Positions 24,518 to 34,559 are shown, counted from the stretch's first letter. The stretch: DNA of 64,000 bases from an uncultured Acidimicrobiales bacterium (GCA_902805655.1 CADCTF010000087.1:53743-117742), one strand, 5' to 3'. Numbers and translations: made by a program. Notes: generated from the sequence alone by a model not told the origin.

Positions 24518-26554
24518 TCAGAGCGGCCGAGCGGCGCCCACGGTGGGCTCCGGGTGGCCGTAGGTGCGGGGTCCGCCACCCGGCGACGCGTCACCGAACC
24601 CGTGGACCCGCCCCTCCCGCGTGACGATGAGATACCCCTCGCCGGACGGGCTGGCCACCAGAGCGACCGCTGTCTCCCCGATGCCCCGCTCCGGCAGGCT
24701 GCCGTGGTAGCCGGCGTCCCCGAAGGTGAAGATGCCGCCGTCGCTGGCCACCAGCCAGTAGCCGTTGCCACTCGGGGTCGCGGCCATGGCGAAGACCGGC
24801 TGGTTCAGCCGCAGGTCTCCCGTCGAGCCATGGAAGGCGACGTCGCCGAAGCTGAAGATGCCGCCGTCGCCGGCCACCAACCAGTAGCCGTTGCCACTGG
24901 GATGGGGTGACATGCCGACCACCGGCCGGTTGAGCCGGAGGGCACCGGTGGAGCCGTAGAAGCCGGCGTCCCCGAAGGTGAAGATGCCGCCGTCGCCGGC
25001 CACCTCCCAGTAGCCACGCCCGGTGGCCGTGGCGGCGAGGCCGACGACGGGCGACGTGAGGGGCTGGCCGCGCATCGACCCGTACCAGGGCGCACCGAAG
25101 CCGTAGACCTCTGCGTCCTCCCCCATCAACCAGTACCCCCCGTCGGCCCCCTCGGCCATGTCGCGGATCGGCGTCGGGATGCCGAGCTCCTTGGTGGAGC
25201 CGTGGTAGCTCGCGCCGCCGAAGCTGAAGACGGCGCCGTCGCGGGCGACCACGTGGTACGGGAAGGACGCGATGCCGGGAGGCTCCGGCGCATCGACCAC
25301 GGCGAACCAGTCCGACCGGATGCCCGCACCCGTACCGCCGAGAGCCGACCGGATCTCCGAGTCGTTGTCGCGCAGCACCTGACCACCCGTGAAGACCAGG
25401 GTCATCGACCGGATGCGGCCACCGAAGTCACCGAGACCGTTTCGTGAGTTGATGCGGATGCCGAGGAGGGTGCCCAGGTTGAACCGGGTCTCGATGTCGG
25501 CCACCGCGATCCGTGTCGACCACCGGTGGTACGGGTTGCAGCCCTCGCCCGGGCATGGCCGGTCGCCGCCGTCGGGGACCGCCGGGAACGTGCCGCCGGC
25601 CGAGTGCCCGCCGGTGGACGACGAGAACTCGGTGCGGGCGAAGGCGTGGTTGCTCATGCGGCGCACCTGGCCGGCCGTGGTGGCGACGGCCACGTCCGTG
25701 TTGGCCTCCTCGCGGAGGGTCGTGCCCTGCATCTCGACGCCGCCGAAGACCTGACACGACTCGGTGTTGCAGGTGTCGGCCACGCCGGGGAAGCGGCCCC
25801 GGCCGCTGTTGGACGCCTTGTCCGCCCACGCGTAGCTGCGGGCCGCGACGGCCTGCGCCCGCAACGCCTCCATGCCTCGACCGCCTCCGAGCGATCCCCA
25901 GAACGCCGGCGACTCCCTGGGCACGACGCCCCGCAGGTACGACTCCATGGGCACCAGGTTGATGGCCCGGAACGTCGAGCCTTCCATCTGCGCCCGCACC
26001 ACGCCCCGGTAGAAGCGGCTCCCGGACGGTGTGCAGACCAGCAGCATCCGGTCCCGGTCGTCACCCTGGTTCGGATCGCTGGGGGCGACGTCGGTGATCC
26101 CGGACGTCGACCCCACCGGGCTCCACGGCCCGGCGCAGGATGGCGCCACGTCGATGAAGAGCGGGTCGCCGCCCTGGCGGATGCGAGCCGCCTGGCCCCC
26201 CTGGAAGTGGACGAGGCCGACGGTGAAGGGCTGCGCGGACGTCACGATCATGTCGGGCAGGGCCGGGTCGAGCCGCACCCGGATCGTGTCGTCGGGAGTG
26301 GACCCGGCGTAGGTGTTCCCGTAGTAGTGCTGGAGGATGTCGTGGTGGTTCCAGCCCTGCAGGGCGTAGCCGAGCGATCCGTACTGGCCCATCCCCCGCC
26401 CGTGGCCGAACCCCTTGCCGACCACGTCGATGTGAGTGCTCGGATAGGCAGCTGCCGGCTCGGCCCGGCCGACGTCGACCCCGATGCCGGCCAGCGGCGC
26501 CAAGAGGGCCAGGGCCAGCACGGCTGGAAGCGAACGGCGGCGAGAGTTGGTCAT
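24518..26554 (-). CDS. Secreted SpoIID/LytB-domain protein with six C-terminal repeats
   Basis: 678 residues with a signal peptide (about 1-36, ending AAAY). The SpoIID-type lytic transglycosylase parts are present but in permuted order: GFGHGRGMGQYGSLGYALQG stands at the N-terminus (about 46-65), whereas LVPMESYLRGVVPRESPAFW (with the candidate catalytic Glu of PRES) and MEALRAQAVAARSYAW come later (about 200-245). Two cysteine pairs (DTCNTESCQVF and PCPGEGC) may form disulfides. Residues 431-678 are six repeats of the amidase type. It should cleave denuded glycan strands in the wall. The gene stops 18 bases from the stop of the convergent amidase gene. The start is ATG 26554; TACCCT lies nine bases before it. 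Confidence 0.9.
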   Translation of the reverse strand: MTNSRRRSLPAVLALALLAPLAGIGVDVGRAEPAAAYPSTHIDVVGKGFGHGRGMGQYGSLGYALQGWNHHDILQHYYGNTYAGSTPDDTIRVRLDPALPDMIVTSAQPFTVGLVHFQGGQAARIRQGGDPLFIDVAPSCAGPWSPVGSTSGITDVAPSDPNQGDDRDRMLLVCTPSGSRFYRGVVRAQMEGSTFRAINLVPMESYLRGVVPRESPAFWGSLGGGRGMEALRAQAVAARSYAWADKASNSGRGRFPGVADTCNTESCQVFGGVEMQGTTLREEANTDVAVATTAGQVRRMSNHAFARTEFSSSTGGHSAGGTFPAVPDGGDRPCPGEGCNPYHRWSTRIAVADIETRFNLGTLLGIRINSRNGLGDFGGRIRSMTLVFTGGQVLRDNDSEIRSALGGTGAGIRSDWFAVVDAPEPPGIASFPYHVVARDGAVFSFGGASYHGSTKELGIPTPIRDMAEGADGGYWLMGEDAEVYGFGAPWYGSMRGQPLTSPVVGLAATATGRGYWEVAGDGGIFTFGDAGFYGSTGALRLNRPVVGMSPHPSGNGYWLVAGDGGIFSFGDVAFHGSTGDLRLNQPVFAMAATPSGNGYWLVASDGGIFTFGDAGYHGSLPERGIGETAVALVASPSGEGYLIVTREGRVHGFGDASPGGGPRTYGHPEPTVGAARPL
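24521..25264 (-). repeat. Six tandem ~42-codon repeats in the SpoIID-like protein
   Basis: Residues 431-678 consist of six units; the first begins FPYHVVARDG and the next four begin GYWLMGED, GYWEVAGDG, GYWLVAGDG and GYWLVASDG. The last, GYLIVTREG, is shortened. The units match those of the neighbouring amidase in length and pattern (DGGIF.FGDA.(F/Y)(H/Y)GSTG.LRLN.PV). Confidence 0.9.
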
Positions 26555-26614
26555 CGGGAGGAAAGGGTAATGCCGGACGTTTCGCCCGCATGCTCAGCCC
26601 TTCTCCTTTGCTTG

Positions 26615-26651
26615 TGTGACGCAATCCCCGGCGGGGATGGATCCCGTCACA
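26615..26651. promoter_or_regulatory. Nested inverted repeat between divergent genes
   Basis: TGTGACG (26615-26621) is mirrored by CGTCACA (26645-26651). Within it lies ATCCCCG (26624-26630), mirrored by CGGGGAT (26632-26638). A third half-site TGTGACA lies at 26673-26679. The element is in the 161-base divergent region between the SpoIID-like gene and the flavoprotein gene. It could be an operator or, if transcribed leftward, a two-storey RNA hairpin. Confidence 0.45.
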
Positions 26652-26703
26652 GAAGCTCGGGTCTCGAGGGGCTGTGACACCGAGACCGCTGCGCTTGCGG
26701 CTC

Positions 26704-26709
26704 TAGGTT
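26704..26709 (+). promoter_or_regulatory. Putative leaderless -10 box TAGGTT
   Basis: TAGGTT is followed by exactly six bases and then the GTG at 26716. No ribosome binding site is visible, consistent with a leaderless message. Confidence 0.5.
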
Positions 26710-26715
26710 CGACGG

Positions 26716-28119
26716 GTGCAGTGCTGCGATGTGGCGGTCCTCGGTGCCGGCCCGGCCGGGCTGATGGCCGCTCGGCGGCTGGCCGGCGCGGGCCGCTCCG
26801 TGGTGGTGCTGGAGGCGGCGACATCCGTCGGCGGCATGGCCGGAAGCTTCGAGATCGCCGGGGTGCGGGTGGACTTCGGGAGCCACCGCCTCCACCCCAC
26901 GTCGAGCCCGCACCTGCTGGCCGACCTGCAGGCCCTGCTCGGCGACGACCTCCAGACGCGCCGCCGGCACGGTCGCATCGCCCTGCAGGGCCGCTGGCTT
27001 CGCTTTCCGCTCCAGCTAGGCGACCTGGCCCGGAACCTTCCCAGGAGGTTCGTCGCAGGTGTCGCGGTGGACACGGCCCTGTCGCCGCTCCGGTCCGCCG
27101 CCCTGCGGTCGAGACAGGCGCCGAACGCAGTGCAGGCCATCGAGGCCCGACTCGGCCCGACGGTGGCCCGCAGCTTCTACACCCCGTATCTCACCAAGCT
27201 CTGGGGCACCGACCCGGAGCAGCTGGGCCGGGAGCTGGCCGACCGGCGGGTGTCAGCCCGAAGCCCCCTGGCTCTGGCCGCCAAGGCTCTCCGCACTCGG
27301 CGGGAAACCGACGGCGCCGGCACGTTCCGCTACCCGCGCCGGGGGTTCGGCCAGATCAGCGAGGCCGTCGCAGCCGCGGCCACCAACGCGGGCGCCGACA
27401 TCCGGCTCGGTGCCGCCGTCACCCAGGTGGCCCTGGACGAGGCCGGAGCCACGATCACGCTCCCAGGTGGCCGTGTCGTGCGGGCCGCGGCGCTCCTGTC
27501 CTCCATCCCGGTCGCGGCGCTGGCCCACCTGGCCGGCGCGCCGAGCCCCGTGCTGGCCGCGGCCGGCCGCCTGCGCCACCGGGCGATGGTGCTGGCCTAC
27601 CTGGTGCTGGACACCGACCGCCTCACGCCCTTCGACGCCCACTACTTCCCCGAGATGTCGACACCGGTGAGCCGGATGAGCGAGCCCAAGAACTACCGCG
27701 ACGACCCGAAAGACCCGAGCGGGGTCACGGTGGTGTGCGCCGAGCTGCCGTGCTGGGAGGGCGACGACGTCTGGACGGCATCGGTCGACGAGCTCCGTGC
27801 TCTCGTCGTGTCGACCCTCGAGCCGTTGGGGCTCCGGTTCCCGAGGGTGCTCGACGTGCAGGTGCGCCGCATCCCGCGCTGCTACCCCGTCTACACCGGC
27901 TCGTACGAGGCCGATCTGGCCGGGATCGAGGACTGGGCGGCGCAGCAGCCCCGCCTCGTCACCTTCGGGCGCCAGGGCCTCTACAACCCCGACAACACCC
28001 ACCACACGCTGGAGATGGGCGAGGAGGCCGCGGCTGCCGTGCGAGCCGACGGGACCATCGACCGGGTGCGGTGGGATGCCGCCCGCGAGCGCTTCCGCGC
28101 CAACGTCGTCGAGGACTGA
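26716..28119 (+). CDS. FAD-dependent oxidoreductase, UDP-galactopyranose mutase / amine oxidase-like
   Basis: 467 residues from the GTG at 26716. The N-terminus is a dinucleotide-binding Rossmann unit (VAVLGAGPAGLMAARRLAGA) with the acidic end of strand 2 at VVLEAATSVGG. The FAD-contact segment FGSHRLHPTSSP, the middle motif YTPYLTKLWGTDP and the C-terminal YNPDNTHHTLEMG, where flavin binding closes, are typical of the NAD(P)-binding/protoporphyrinogen-oxidase-like proteins in bacterial glycan loci. A role in modifying a nucleotide sugar or a lipid-linked sugar is inferred from that kinship and position. True UDP-galactopyranose mutase activity cannot be claimed without the active-site alignment. 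A 25-base gap separates it from cofD. Confidence 0.8.
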   Translation: MQCCDVAVLGAGPAGLMAARRLAGAGRSVVVLEAATSVGGMAGSFEIAGVRVDFGSHRLHPTSSPHLLADLQALLGDDLQTRRRHGRIALQGRWLRFPLQLGDLARNLPRRFVAGVAVDTALSPLRSAALRSRQAPNAVQAIEARLGPTVARSFYTPYLTKLWGTDPEQLGRELADRRVSARSPLALAAKALRTRRETDGAGTFRYPRRGFGQISEAVAAAATNAGADIRLGAAVTQVALDEAGATITLPGGRVVRAAALLSSIPVAALAHLAGAPSPVLAAAGRLRHRAMVLAYLVLDTDRLTPFDAHYFPEMSTPVSRMSEPKNYRDDPKDPSGVTVVCAELPCWEGDDVWTASVDELRALVVSTLEPLGLRFPRVLDVQVRRIPRCYPVYTGSYEADLAGIEDWAAQQPRLVTFGRQGLYNPDNTHHTLEMGEEAAAAVRADGTIDRVRWDAARERFRANVVED

Positions 28120-28132
28120 CGACCTGCTGCCA

Positions 28133-28138
28133 TACGCT
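28133..28138 (+). promoter_or_regulatory. Putative leaderless -10 box TACGCT
   Basis: TACGCT is followed by six bases and the GTG at 28145. It lies in the 25-base gap after the flavoprotein gene, so cofD may have its own leaderless transcript. Confidence 0.5.
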
Positions 28139-28144
28139 CCCCCG

Positions 28145-29070
28145 GTGATCACCGCTATCGCCGGAGGCGTCGGGGCGGCGCGCATGTTGCGAGGCCTGGT
28201 GAGCGTCGTGCCCGCGGAGGACGTCACCGCCGTGGTGAACACGGGTGACGACATCGTCCTGCACGGCCTGCACATCAGCCCGGATCTCGACACCGTCACC
28301 TACACGCTCGCCTCGGCCATCGACCCTGTGCAGGGGTGGGGCCTCGAAGGTGAGACGTGGAACGCCATGGAGGCGCTGGACCGCTTCGGTGGCCAGACGT
28401 GGTTCCGCCTCGGCGACCGCGACCTGGCCACCCACCTCTATCGCACGCAACGCCTGTCGGAAGGCGCCGGTCTGGGCGACGTGACGGACGAGATCGTCCG
28501 TGCATGGGGCCTCCGGCTGCGGGTGCTGCCCATGACCAACGAGCGGGTGGAGACCCGTGTCACCCTCGCCGCCGACGGCACCGAAGTGGGCTTCCAGGAG
28601 TACTTCGTGGGCGAGCGGCACTCGGTGCCGGTTCGGTCGATCCGCTTCCACGGCATCGAGCAGGCCGCGCCGGCCCCCGGCGTGCTGGACGCGATAGCCG
28701 CGGCCGATCGCGTCGTGGTCTGCCCCTCCAACCCGATCGTGTCGATCGGCCCGGTGCTCGCCGTGCCCGGCATCCTCGATGCCATCGCCGCCCGCCGGGA
28801 CGACGTGGTGGCGATCTCCCCGATCATCGCCGGAGCGGCCCTCAAGGGACCAGCCGATCGCATGTTGGTCGAGCTCGGCCACGAGCCGTCGGTGCTCGGC
28901 GTGGCCCGCCTCTACGCCCCGTTCGCGTCCACCCTGCTGATCGACGTGGCCGACGAGGCGCTGGCCGGGGCGGTTGCCGCCGAGGGCGTCCGTCCGGTGG
29001 TCGTGCCCACGATCATGCGGGACGCAGAGACATCGGCCGCCCTCGCTCGCGCCGTCCTGGCCGCGTACAG

Positions 29071-29074
<4 letters not shown>
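28145..29074 (+). CDS. cofD: 2-phospho-L-lactate transferase (F420 biosynthesis)
   Basis: 309 residues from the GTG at 28145 (MITAIAGGVGAARMLRGL), which matches the family's glycine-rich N-terminus. VVNTGDDIVLHGLHISPDLD, TYTLASAIDPVQGWG, WFRLGDRDLATHLYRT, MTNERVETRV and VVCPSNPIVSIGPVL are all diagnostic. CofD (FbiA in mycobacteria) joins an activated phospholactate or phosphoenolpyruvate unit to the deazaflavin Fo, making the core of coenzyme F420. No fbiB/cofE or fbiC gene lies nearby. The stop codon is shared head to head with the leftward epimerase gene in the palindrome CTAG at 29071-29074. Confidence 0.95.
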
Positions 29075-30014
<940 letters not shown>

Positions 30015-30018
<4 letters not shown>

Positions 30019-31097
30019 CCTTCGTTGCCCACCCTCGCACCGTGCAGGTCTGCGCCCTCGGGCACCTCGACCTCACCCTGCACCACCGAGAGGCCCGACA
30101 GCTTCGCCCCGCGCCCGATGACCGCGCCATCACCGACGATCGAACCGTCGACGTGCGCCTCGGCGCGGATGACCGCCCCGGCCAGCACCACCGAGTCGTT
30201 CACGACGGCCCCTGCCTCGATCCGCGCACCTGCGCCGATCACCGAGGCGTGCACGGTGGCACCACTCGCGATGTAGGCCGCGTCCCCGATCAGGGCCGGC
30301 CCGTCGACGTGGCCGTCGATGATCGCCGCGCCGAGCGTCCAGATGGCGTGCGTGCGCTGGCGGGCGTGGGGCGCAGGCGGCCCGTCCCGACGCCCGGCGA
30401 TCAGATCGAGGTTGGCCTGGAGGAACAGCTCCGGCGTGCCGGCGTCGGTCCAGTACGCGTCGGACTGCAGAGCGAACAGGGCGCCCTCGGCGGCCATGGC
30501 CGGGAACACCTGTGTCTCGATCTTGTACGGCTGCGCCACCGGGATGCGGTCGAGCACCGACGGCTCGAGCACGTAGAACCCGGCGTTGATGTAGTTGGTG
30601 GGGGCATCGGCGGCCGCCGGCTTCTCGATGAAGGCGAGCACGCGGTTCTCGTCGTCGGTGGGCACCACCCCGAAGGCGGACGGGTCCTCGACCGGGGTCA
30701 GGCCGATGGTGGCCTGTCCTCCCCGGGCCCGGTGCATGGCCACCAGCGCGCCGAGGTCGAGATCGGTCAGCACATCGCCGTTCACGGCGATGAAGGTGTC
30801 GTCGATGCCGGCCGCTCGAGCCGCGAAGGCGATGCCGCCGGCGGTGTCGAGGGGCTCCGACTCCACGGCGTAGCTCAGCGGGACGCCGGCGCACCGCTCG
30901 TCCGGGAATGCCAGCCGGAAGGCATCCGGCTGGTACCCCATCGAGAGCACGACCTCGGTCACGCCGTGGGACCGGAGGTGGCCGACCACCCGCTCGATGA
31001 TGGTGACCTCGGCCACGGCCAGCAGCTGCTTCGGCGTGCGGTAGGTCAACGGCCGGAGGCGGGTGCCCTTCCCGCCGACGAGGACGACGGCCCTCAT
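30015..31097 (-). CDS. Sugar-1-phosphate nucleotidyltransferase with left-handed beta-helix (mannose-1-P guanylyltransferase-like)
   Basis: 360 residues. VVLVGGKGTRLRPLTYRTPK is the nucleotidyltransferase signature loop; VNGDVLTDLDL holds the metal-binding Asp, FIEKP and NAGFYVLEP are standard, and residues 260-345 show hexapeptide repeats (GPALIGDAAYIASGATVHAS) of a left-handed beta-helix. The N-terminus resembles actinobacterial GDP-mannose pyrophosphorylases (ManB), though dTDP- or UDP-sugar use cannot be excluded. It is translationally coupled to both neighbours, so its product probably feeds the same glycan as the epimerase product. Confidence 0.86.
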
Positions 31098-31810
31098 GGT
31101 GCGACGGTGGTGCTGGGCGTGGTGCTGCCGTCGGCGGGCGGCGGGGTGGTGGTGGTCTCGGACGGTTCGGGTGCGAGCAGCTCGGTCCGCGGGTCGAGCC
31201 GGGCCAGGTTGCCGGCGGTGGGCGGATCGGGGAGCACGGCTCCCTTGGGCGCGAAGGCGATGGTGATCAGCGCGTTGTCGGTCAGCGGGATGTCGCCCAC
31301 GTTCTTGGTCACGATGTCGTCGTTGACCTTCACCATCACCTCACCGGGCTGCCCGTTGCACTGGGTGTCACCCTCCTTGAACGACTCCCCGCCCGGCATC
31401 CGGACCTCCGAGTCGGTGAGGGTCATGCCGACGGCGTCGGCGAACTCGGAGAGGACGGCGTTCTTGCCCGCCGCCCCGGTGACGAAGGGGTGGATGTGGA
31501 TGAGGCCGTCGGCGTGGCTGTGGATGCCTCGCGGATCGGACTGGTCCTGGATCGGAGCCTGGAACGTGCCGCACAGCACGACCCCGTAAGCCGCGTGCCA
31601 GTGGTCCACGTTGGCCCTCGGCGGGCCGATCGTGGCCAGCACCGCGTCGCGGCGCTCGGTGCGACTGAACAGGATGCCCAGCGACCCGATCAGGACGACC
31701 ACGGCCAGCAGCGCCCACCACCGGTAGGGCTTGGGCCCCCCACCCTTGGTGCGGCCACCGCCGGTGCTAGCCGCACGCGACACCTTCTTGCTGGACGACG
31801 CTCTTCCCAT
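31094..31810 (-). CDS. Membrane-anchored protein with three HxH motifs, unknown function
   Basis: 238 residues. A basic Ser/Gly/Lys-rich cytoplasmic tail (1-28) precedes one membrane helix (about 30-48, WWALLAVVVLIGSLGILFS), so the rest should be outside the cell. The extracellular part has VDHWHAAYG, GIHSHADG and LIHIHPF, three HxH motifs within about 45 residues, plus two cysteines (VVLCGTF, TQCNGQ), and ends in a Thr/Pro-rich tail. I do not recognise the family. The histidines suggest metal binding. It is coupled by ATGA to the nucleotidyltransferase gene. TATCGT lies 11 bases before the ATG. Confidence 0.75.
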   Translation of the reverse strand: MGRASSSKKVSRAASTGGGRTKGGGPKPYRWWALLAVVVLIGSLGILFSRTERRDAVLATIGPPRANVDHWHAAYGVVLCGTFQAPIQDQSDPRGIHSHADGLIHIHPFVTGAAGKNAVLSEFADAVGMTLTDSEVRMPGGESFKEGDTQCNGQPGEVMVKVNDDIVTKNVGDIPLTDNALITIAFAPKGAVLPDPPTAGNLARLDPRTELLAPEPSETTTTPPPADGSTTPSTTVAP

Positions 31811-31821
31811 AAGTGCAAGTG

Positions 31822-31827
31822 ACGATA
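31822..31827 (-). promoter_or_regulatory. Putative -10 box TATCGT
   Basis: Read leftward, TATCGT ends 11 bases before the ATG at 31810, in the 54-base gap after the GT2 gene. It may start a separate transcript for the HxH protein, nucleotidyltransferase and epimerase genes. Confidence 0.4.
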
Positions 31828-31864
31828 CTGGACGTAACGGGCACTCCCTGGGCGGGGGTCGTCG

Positions 31865-32746
31865 TCAGGACGACCGGCCGGCCCGCCCCTGCAGCCAGCG
31901 ATGCGCCCACGCCAGGCCCGTGCGCGCCACCAGGCCGACCGCCACGACGGGCAGCAACGCCCGCTCGGGGTAGCGGGTGCTCCGCGCCGCGAAGCGCAGC
32001 AGCGCGCGGTGGTGCTCGACGATCATGCGGTAGGGGTGACGGTCGGCCGAGACCCCCTGCACGTGCATGATGACCGCCGCCGGCTCGTAGGCCACCTGCC
32101 AGCCGGCCCGGCCGACCCTCCAGCACAGGTCGACGTCCTCCGCGTACATGAAGTAGTCCTCGTCGAAGCCGCCGATCGCGTCCCACGCCCGTCGCCGCAC
32201 GAGCATGCACGAGCCGGAGACCCAGTCCACCACGGCGTACGCGGCGTGGTCCCAGTCGAGCATGCGGTACCGCCGGGTGAAGCGGTTCCTCGGCGCCACC
32301 ATGCCCAGGAAGCCGTGACCCACCGAGTCGATGAGCCGCGGGAACTCCCGGGCCGACGGGTACAGGCTGCCGTCGGGGTTCTCGATGCGCGGCCCGACGA
32401 TGCCGAGGCGCGGGTTGTGGTCGAGCGCTTCGACGAGCACCTTGATCATGCCCGGCTGCACCACCGTGTCGGGGTTCAGCACGAGGAGCAGCTCGGTGTC
32501 GGTGAAGGCCGCCCCGCGGTTGGCCCCGCGGCCGTAACCCAGGTTGGCCCCCGTCTGCACCACGGTGACGTCGGGGTCCGCCCGCTCGAGCGCCTCGATC
32601 GACCCGTCCACCGACGCGTTGTCCACCACGATGACCTGCCGCACGCCCTCCAGGCGGAGGCTGGCGACACAGTCGGTCAGCAGGTCGCCGGCGTTGTAGT
32701 TGACGACCACCACCGACACGCGGGTGGCCGGGTCGTCAGCGGCCAC
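31865..32746 (-). CDS. GT2 rhamnosyltransferase-like glycosyltransferase
   Basis: 293 residues. [43 protein letters not shown] and [10 protein letters not shown] (DxD equivalent) form the donor half. [19 protein letters not shown] and [19 protein letters not shown] form the acceptor half. This is the classic length and layout of WbbL-like rhamnosyltransferases, which add rhamnose from dTDP-rhamnose, and rmlD, rmlB and rmlA lie directly upstream in the same operon. That context makes rhamnose the best guess. The GTG start at 32746 lies 11 bases inside the preceding gene. Confidence 0.92.
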   Translation of the reverse strand: MAADDPATRVSVVVVNYNAGDLLTDCVASLRLEGVRQVIVVDNASVDGSIEALERADPDVTVVQTGANLGYGRGANRGAAFTDTELLLVLNPDTVVQPGMIKVLVEALDHNPRLGIVGPRIENPDGSLYPSAREFPRLIDSVGHGFLGMVAPRNRFTRRYRMLDWDHAAYAVVDWVSGSCMLVRRRAWDAIGGFDEDYFMYAEDVDLCWRVGRAGWQVAYEPAAVIMHVQGVSADRHPYRMIVEHHRALLRFAARSTRYPERALLPVVAVGLVARTGLAWAHRWLQGRAGRSS

Positions 32747-33686
32747 GGAAGTACTCGGCCGTGCGCTCCAGGCCCTCGCGCAGCTCGACGACGGGTTCCC
32801 AGCCCAGTCGCTCGCGGGCGAGGGTGATGTCGGGACGGCGCTGCACCGGGTCGTCCACCGGCAACGGCTCGTGGACGATGGTCGAGGTCGAGCCCGTCAC
32901 CTCGATCACCAGCTCGGCCAGCTGCTTGATGGTGAACTCGTTGGGGTTGCCGATGTTGATGGGGCCCACCTCGTCGCTGTCGAGCAGGGCCAGGAAGCCG
33001 CGGACCTCGTCGTCGACGTAGCAGAAGCTCCTCGTCTGCTCGCCGTCCCCGTAGATGGTGAGCGGCTCGCCGGCCAGGGCCTGCACGAGCAGGGTCGAGA
33101 CGACCCGCCCGTCGCCCGGGCGCATGAACGGGCCGTAGGTGTTGAAGATGCGCACGATGCGGACGTCGACGCCGTGGTAGCGGTGGTAGGCCATGGCCAT
33201 CGCCTCGCCGAACCGCTTGGCCTCGTCGTAGACCCCGCGGGGACCCACCGGGTTCACGTGCCCCCAGTACGTCTCGGTCTGCGGGTGCACCTGCGGGTCG
33301 CCGTACACCTCGCTCGTCGACGCCAGGAAGAACGTGGCGCCCTTGTCCTTGGCCAGCCCGAGCAGGTTGTGGGTGCCGAGGCTGCCCACCTTCAGCGTCT
33401 GGATCGGCATCTCCAGGTAGTCCTTGGGCGACGCCGGGCTGGCGAAGTGCAGCACCGCGTCGACCGGCCCGGCCACGTGGACGAAGCTGCTCACGTCGTG
33501 GCGCTGGAACGAGAAGCAGTCATCTGCGAAGAGCGCCTCGATGTTGGCCAGGTCACCGGTGATGAGGTTGTCGATGCCGACGACCTCATCGCCCCGCGCC
33601 AGCAGGGCCCGGCAGATGTGCGACCCCAGGAACCCGGCCGCGCCGGTGACGACGATGCGCCTACCGCTGCGAGTGCCGCCGCTCAT
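32736..33686 (-). CDS. UDP-glucuronate decarboxylase (UDP-xylose synthase)-like
   Basis: 316 residues from the ATG at 33686, which overlaps the rmlD stop (ATGA); an in-frame upstream start would only add unrelated residues. [18 protein letters not shown] binds [57 protein letters not shown] (catalytic YxxxK) and [17 protein letters not shown] agree almost word for word with the UXS family, not with plain epimerases. The reaction is oxidative decarboxylation of UDP-glucuronate to UDP-xylose (or the 4-keto-pentose). So a pentose is probably part of the glycan, though no UDP-glucose dehydrogenase is in view to supply the substrate. Confidence 0.9.
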   Translation of the reverse strand: MSGGTRSGRRIVVTGAAGFLGSHICRALLARGDEVVGIDNLITGDLANIEALFADDCFSFQRHDVSSFVHVAGPVDAVLHFASPASPKDYLEMPIQTLKVGSLGTHNLLGLAKDKGATFFLASTSEVYGDPQVHPQTETYWGHVNPVGPRGVYDEAKRFGEAMAMAYHRYHGVDVRIVRIFNTYGPFMRPGDGRVVSTLLVQALAGEPLTIYGDGEQTRSFCYVDDEVRGFLALLDSDEVGPINIGNPNEFTIKQLAELVIEVTGSTSTIVHEPLPVDDPVQRRPDITLARERLGWEPVVELREGLERTAEYFRGR

Positions 33687-34534
33687 GCCGTCAGCTCCTT
33701 CACCAGGCGCTCGAGGGGCTCCGGCCACTCGGGCAGCAGCGGGATGCCCTGGAGGCGGAGGGCGGCGTTGTCGAGCACCGAGTACGCCGGCCGGGGGGCC
33801 GCCACCGGGTACTCGGCCGTGGTGATGGGGCGGATCTTCGCAGGGTCGAGGCCGGCGGCGTGCAGGGTGGCCGAGGCCAGCTCGAACCAGGTGGTCGGGC
33901 CCTGGTTGGTGACGTGGAAGGTGCCCGGGAGGCGGGCCACCACCAGCCGGCGGACCATGCCCGCCAGGTCATCGGTGAAGGTGGGGCAGCCCTGCTGGTC
34001 GGCCACCACGCCGATCTCGTCGCGCTCGCCGGCCAGGCGCAGCATCGTCTTCACGAAGTTCTTGCCCGCCGCACCGCAGACCCACGAGGTCCGCACGATG
34101 GTGGCTCCCGGGTCGAGCTCGCGCTCGCCGGCCAGCTTCGACCGGCCGTAGACCGTCTGCGGGTTCGGCGCGTCCCACTCCAGGTACGGCCGATCGGCCG
34201 TGCCGTCGAAGACGTAGTCGGTGGAGATGTAGCAGAGCCGGGCTCCGGTGATCCTGGCCCCTTCGGCCACGTGGCGGGTGCCGAGGGCGTTGACCTGGAA
34301 TGCCAGGTCGACCTCGGTCTCGGCCGCGTCGACGGCGGTATAGGCGCCGGCGTGCACGACGACATCGGGCTGCACCGTGGTGATGACCTGGAGCGTCCGC
34401 TCGCGGTCACCCACGTCGAGGGTCGCCCGGTCGCACGCCACGACTTCGTGCGTCCTCCCGCCGTCCTCGAAGGCACGCACCAGGTCGTGGCCGAGCTGGC
34501 CGGCCGCGCCCGTGATGAGCACGCGCGTCGTCAC
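33683..34534 (-). CDS. rmlD: dTDP-4-dehydrorhamnose reductase
   Basis: 283 residues from the GTG at 34534. [18 protein letters not shown] is the cofactor loop. [51 protein letters not shown] (YxxxK) and [18 protein letters not shown] are hallmark RmlD segments. It reduces dTDP-4-keto-L-rhamnose to dTDP-L-rhamnose with NAD(P)H. It lies 25 bases after rmlB. The normal partner rmlC (3,5-epimerase) is not in this cluster, so that step must be encoded elsewhere. Confidence 0.95.
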   Translation of the reverse strand: MTTRVLITGAAGQLGHDLVRAFEDGGRTHEVVACDRATLDVGDRERTLQVITTVQPDVVVHAGAYTAVDAAETEVDLAFQVNALGTRHVAEGARITGARLCYISTDYVFDGTADRPYLEWDAPNPQTVYGRSKLAGERELDPGATIVRTSWVCGAAGKNFVKTMLRLAGERDEIGVVADQQGCPTFTDDLAGMVRRLVVARLPGTFHVTNQGPTTWFELASATLHAAGLDPAKIRPITTAEYPVAAPRPAYSVLDNAALRLQGIPLLPEWPEPLERLVKELTA

Positions 34535-34559
34535 TGGCGCTCCGTTCCGGGGGCGGCGC

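Noticed and set aside
23741..25264. Direct DNA repeats with a period of about 126 bases considered as a CRISPR or satellite array
   Set aside because: The period is a multiple of three, stays in frame, and the units vary at third codon positions. They are protein repeats within two genes.
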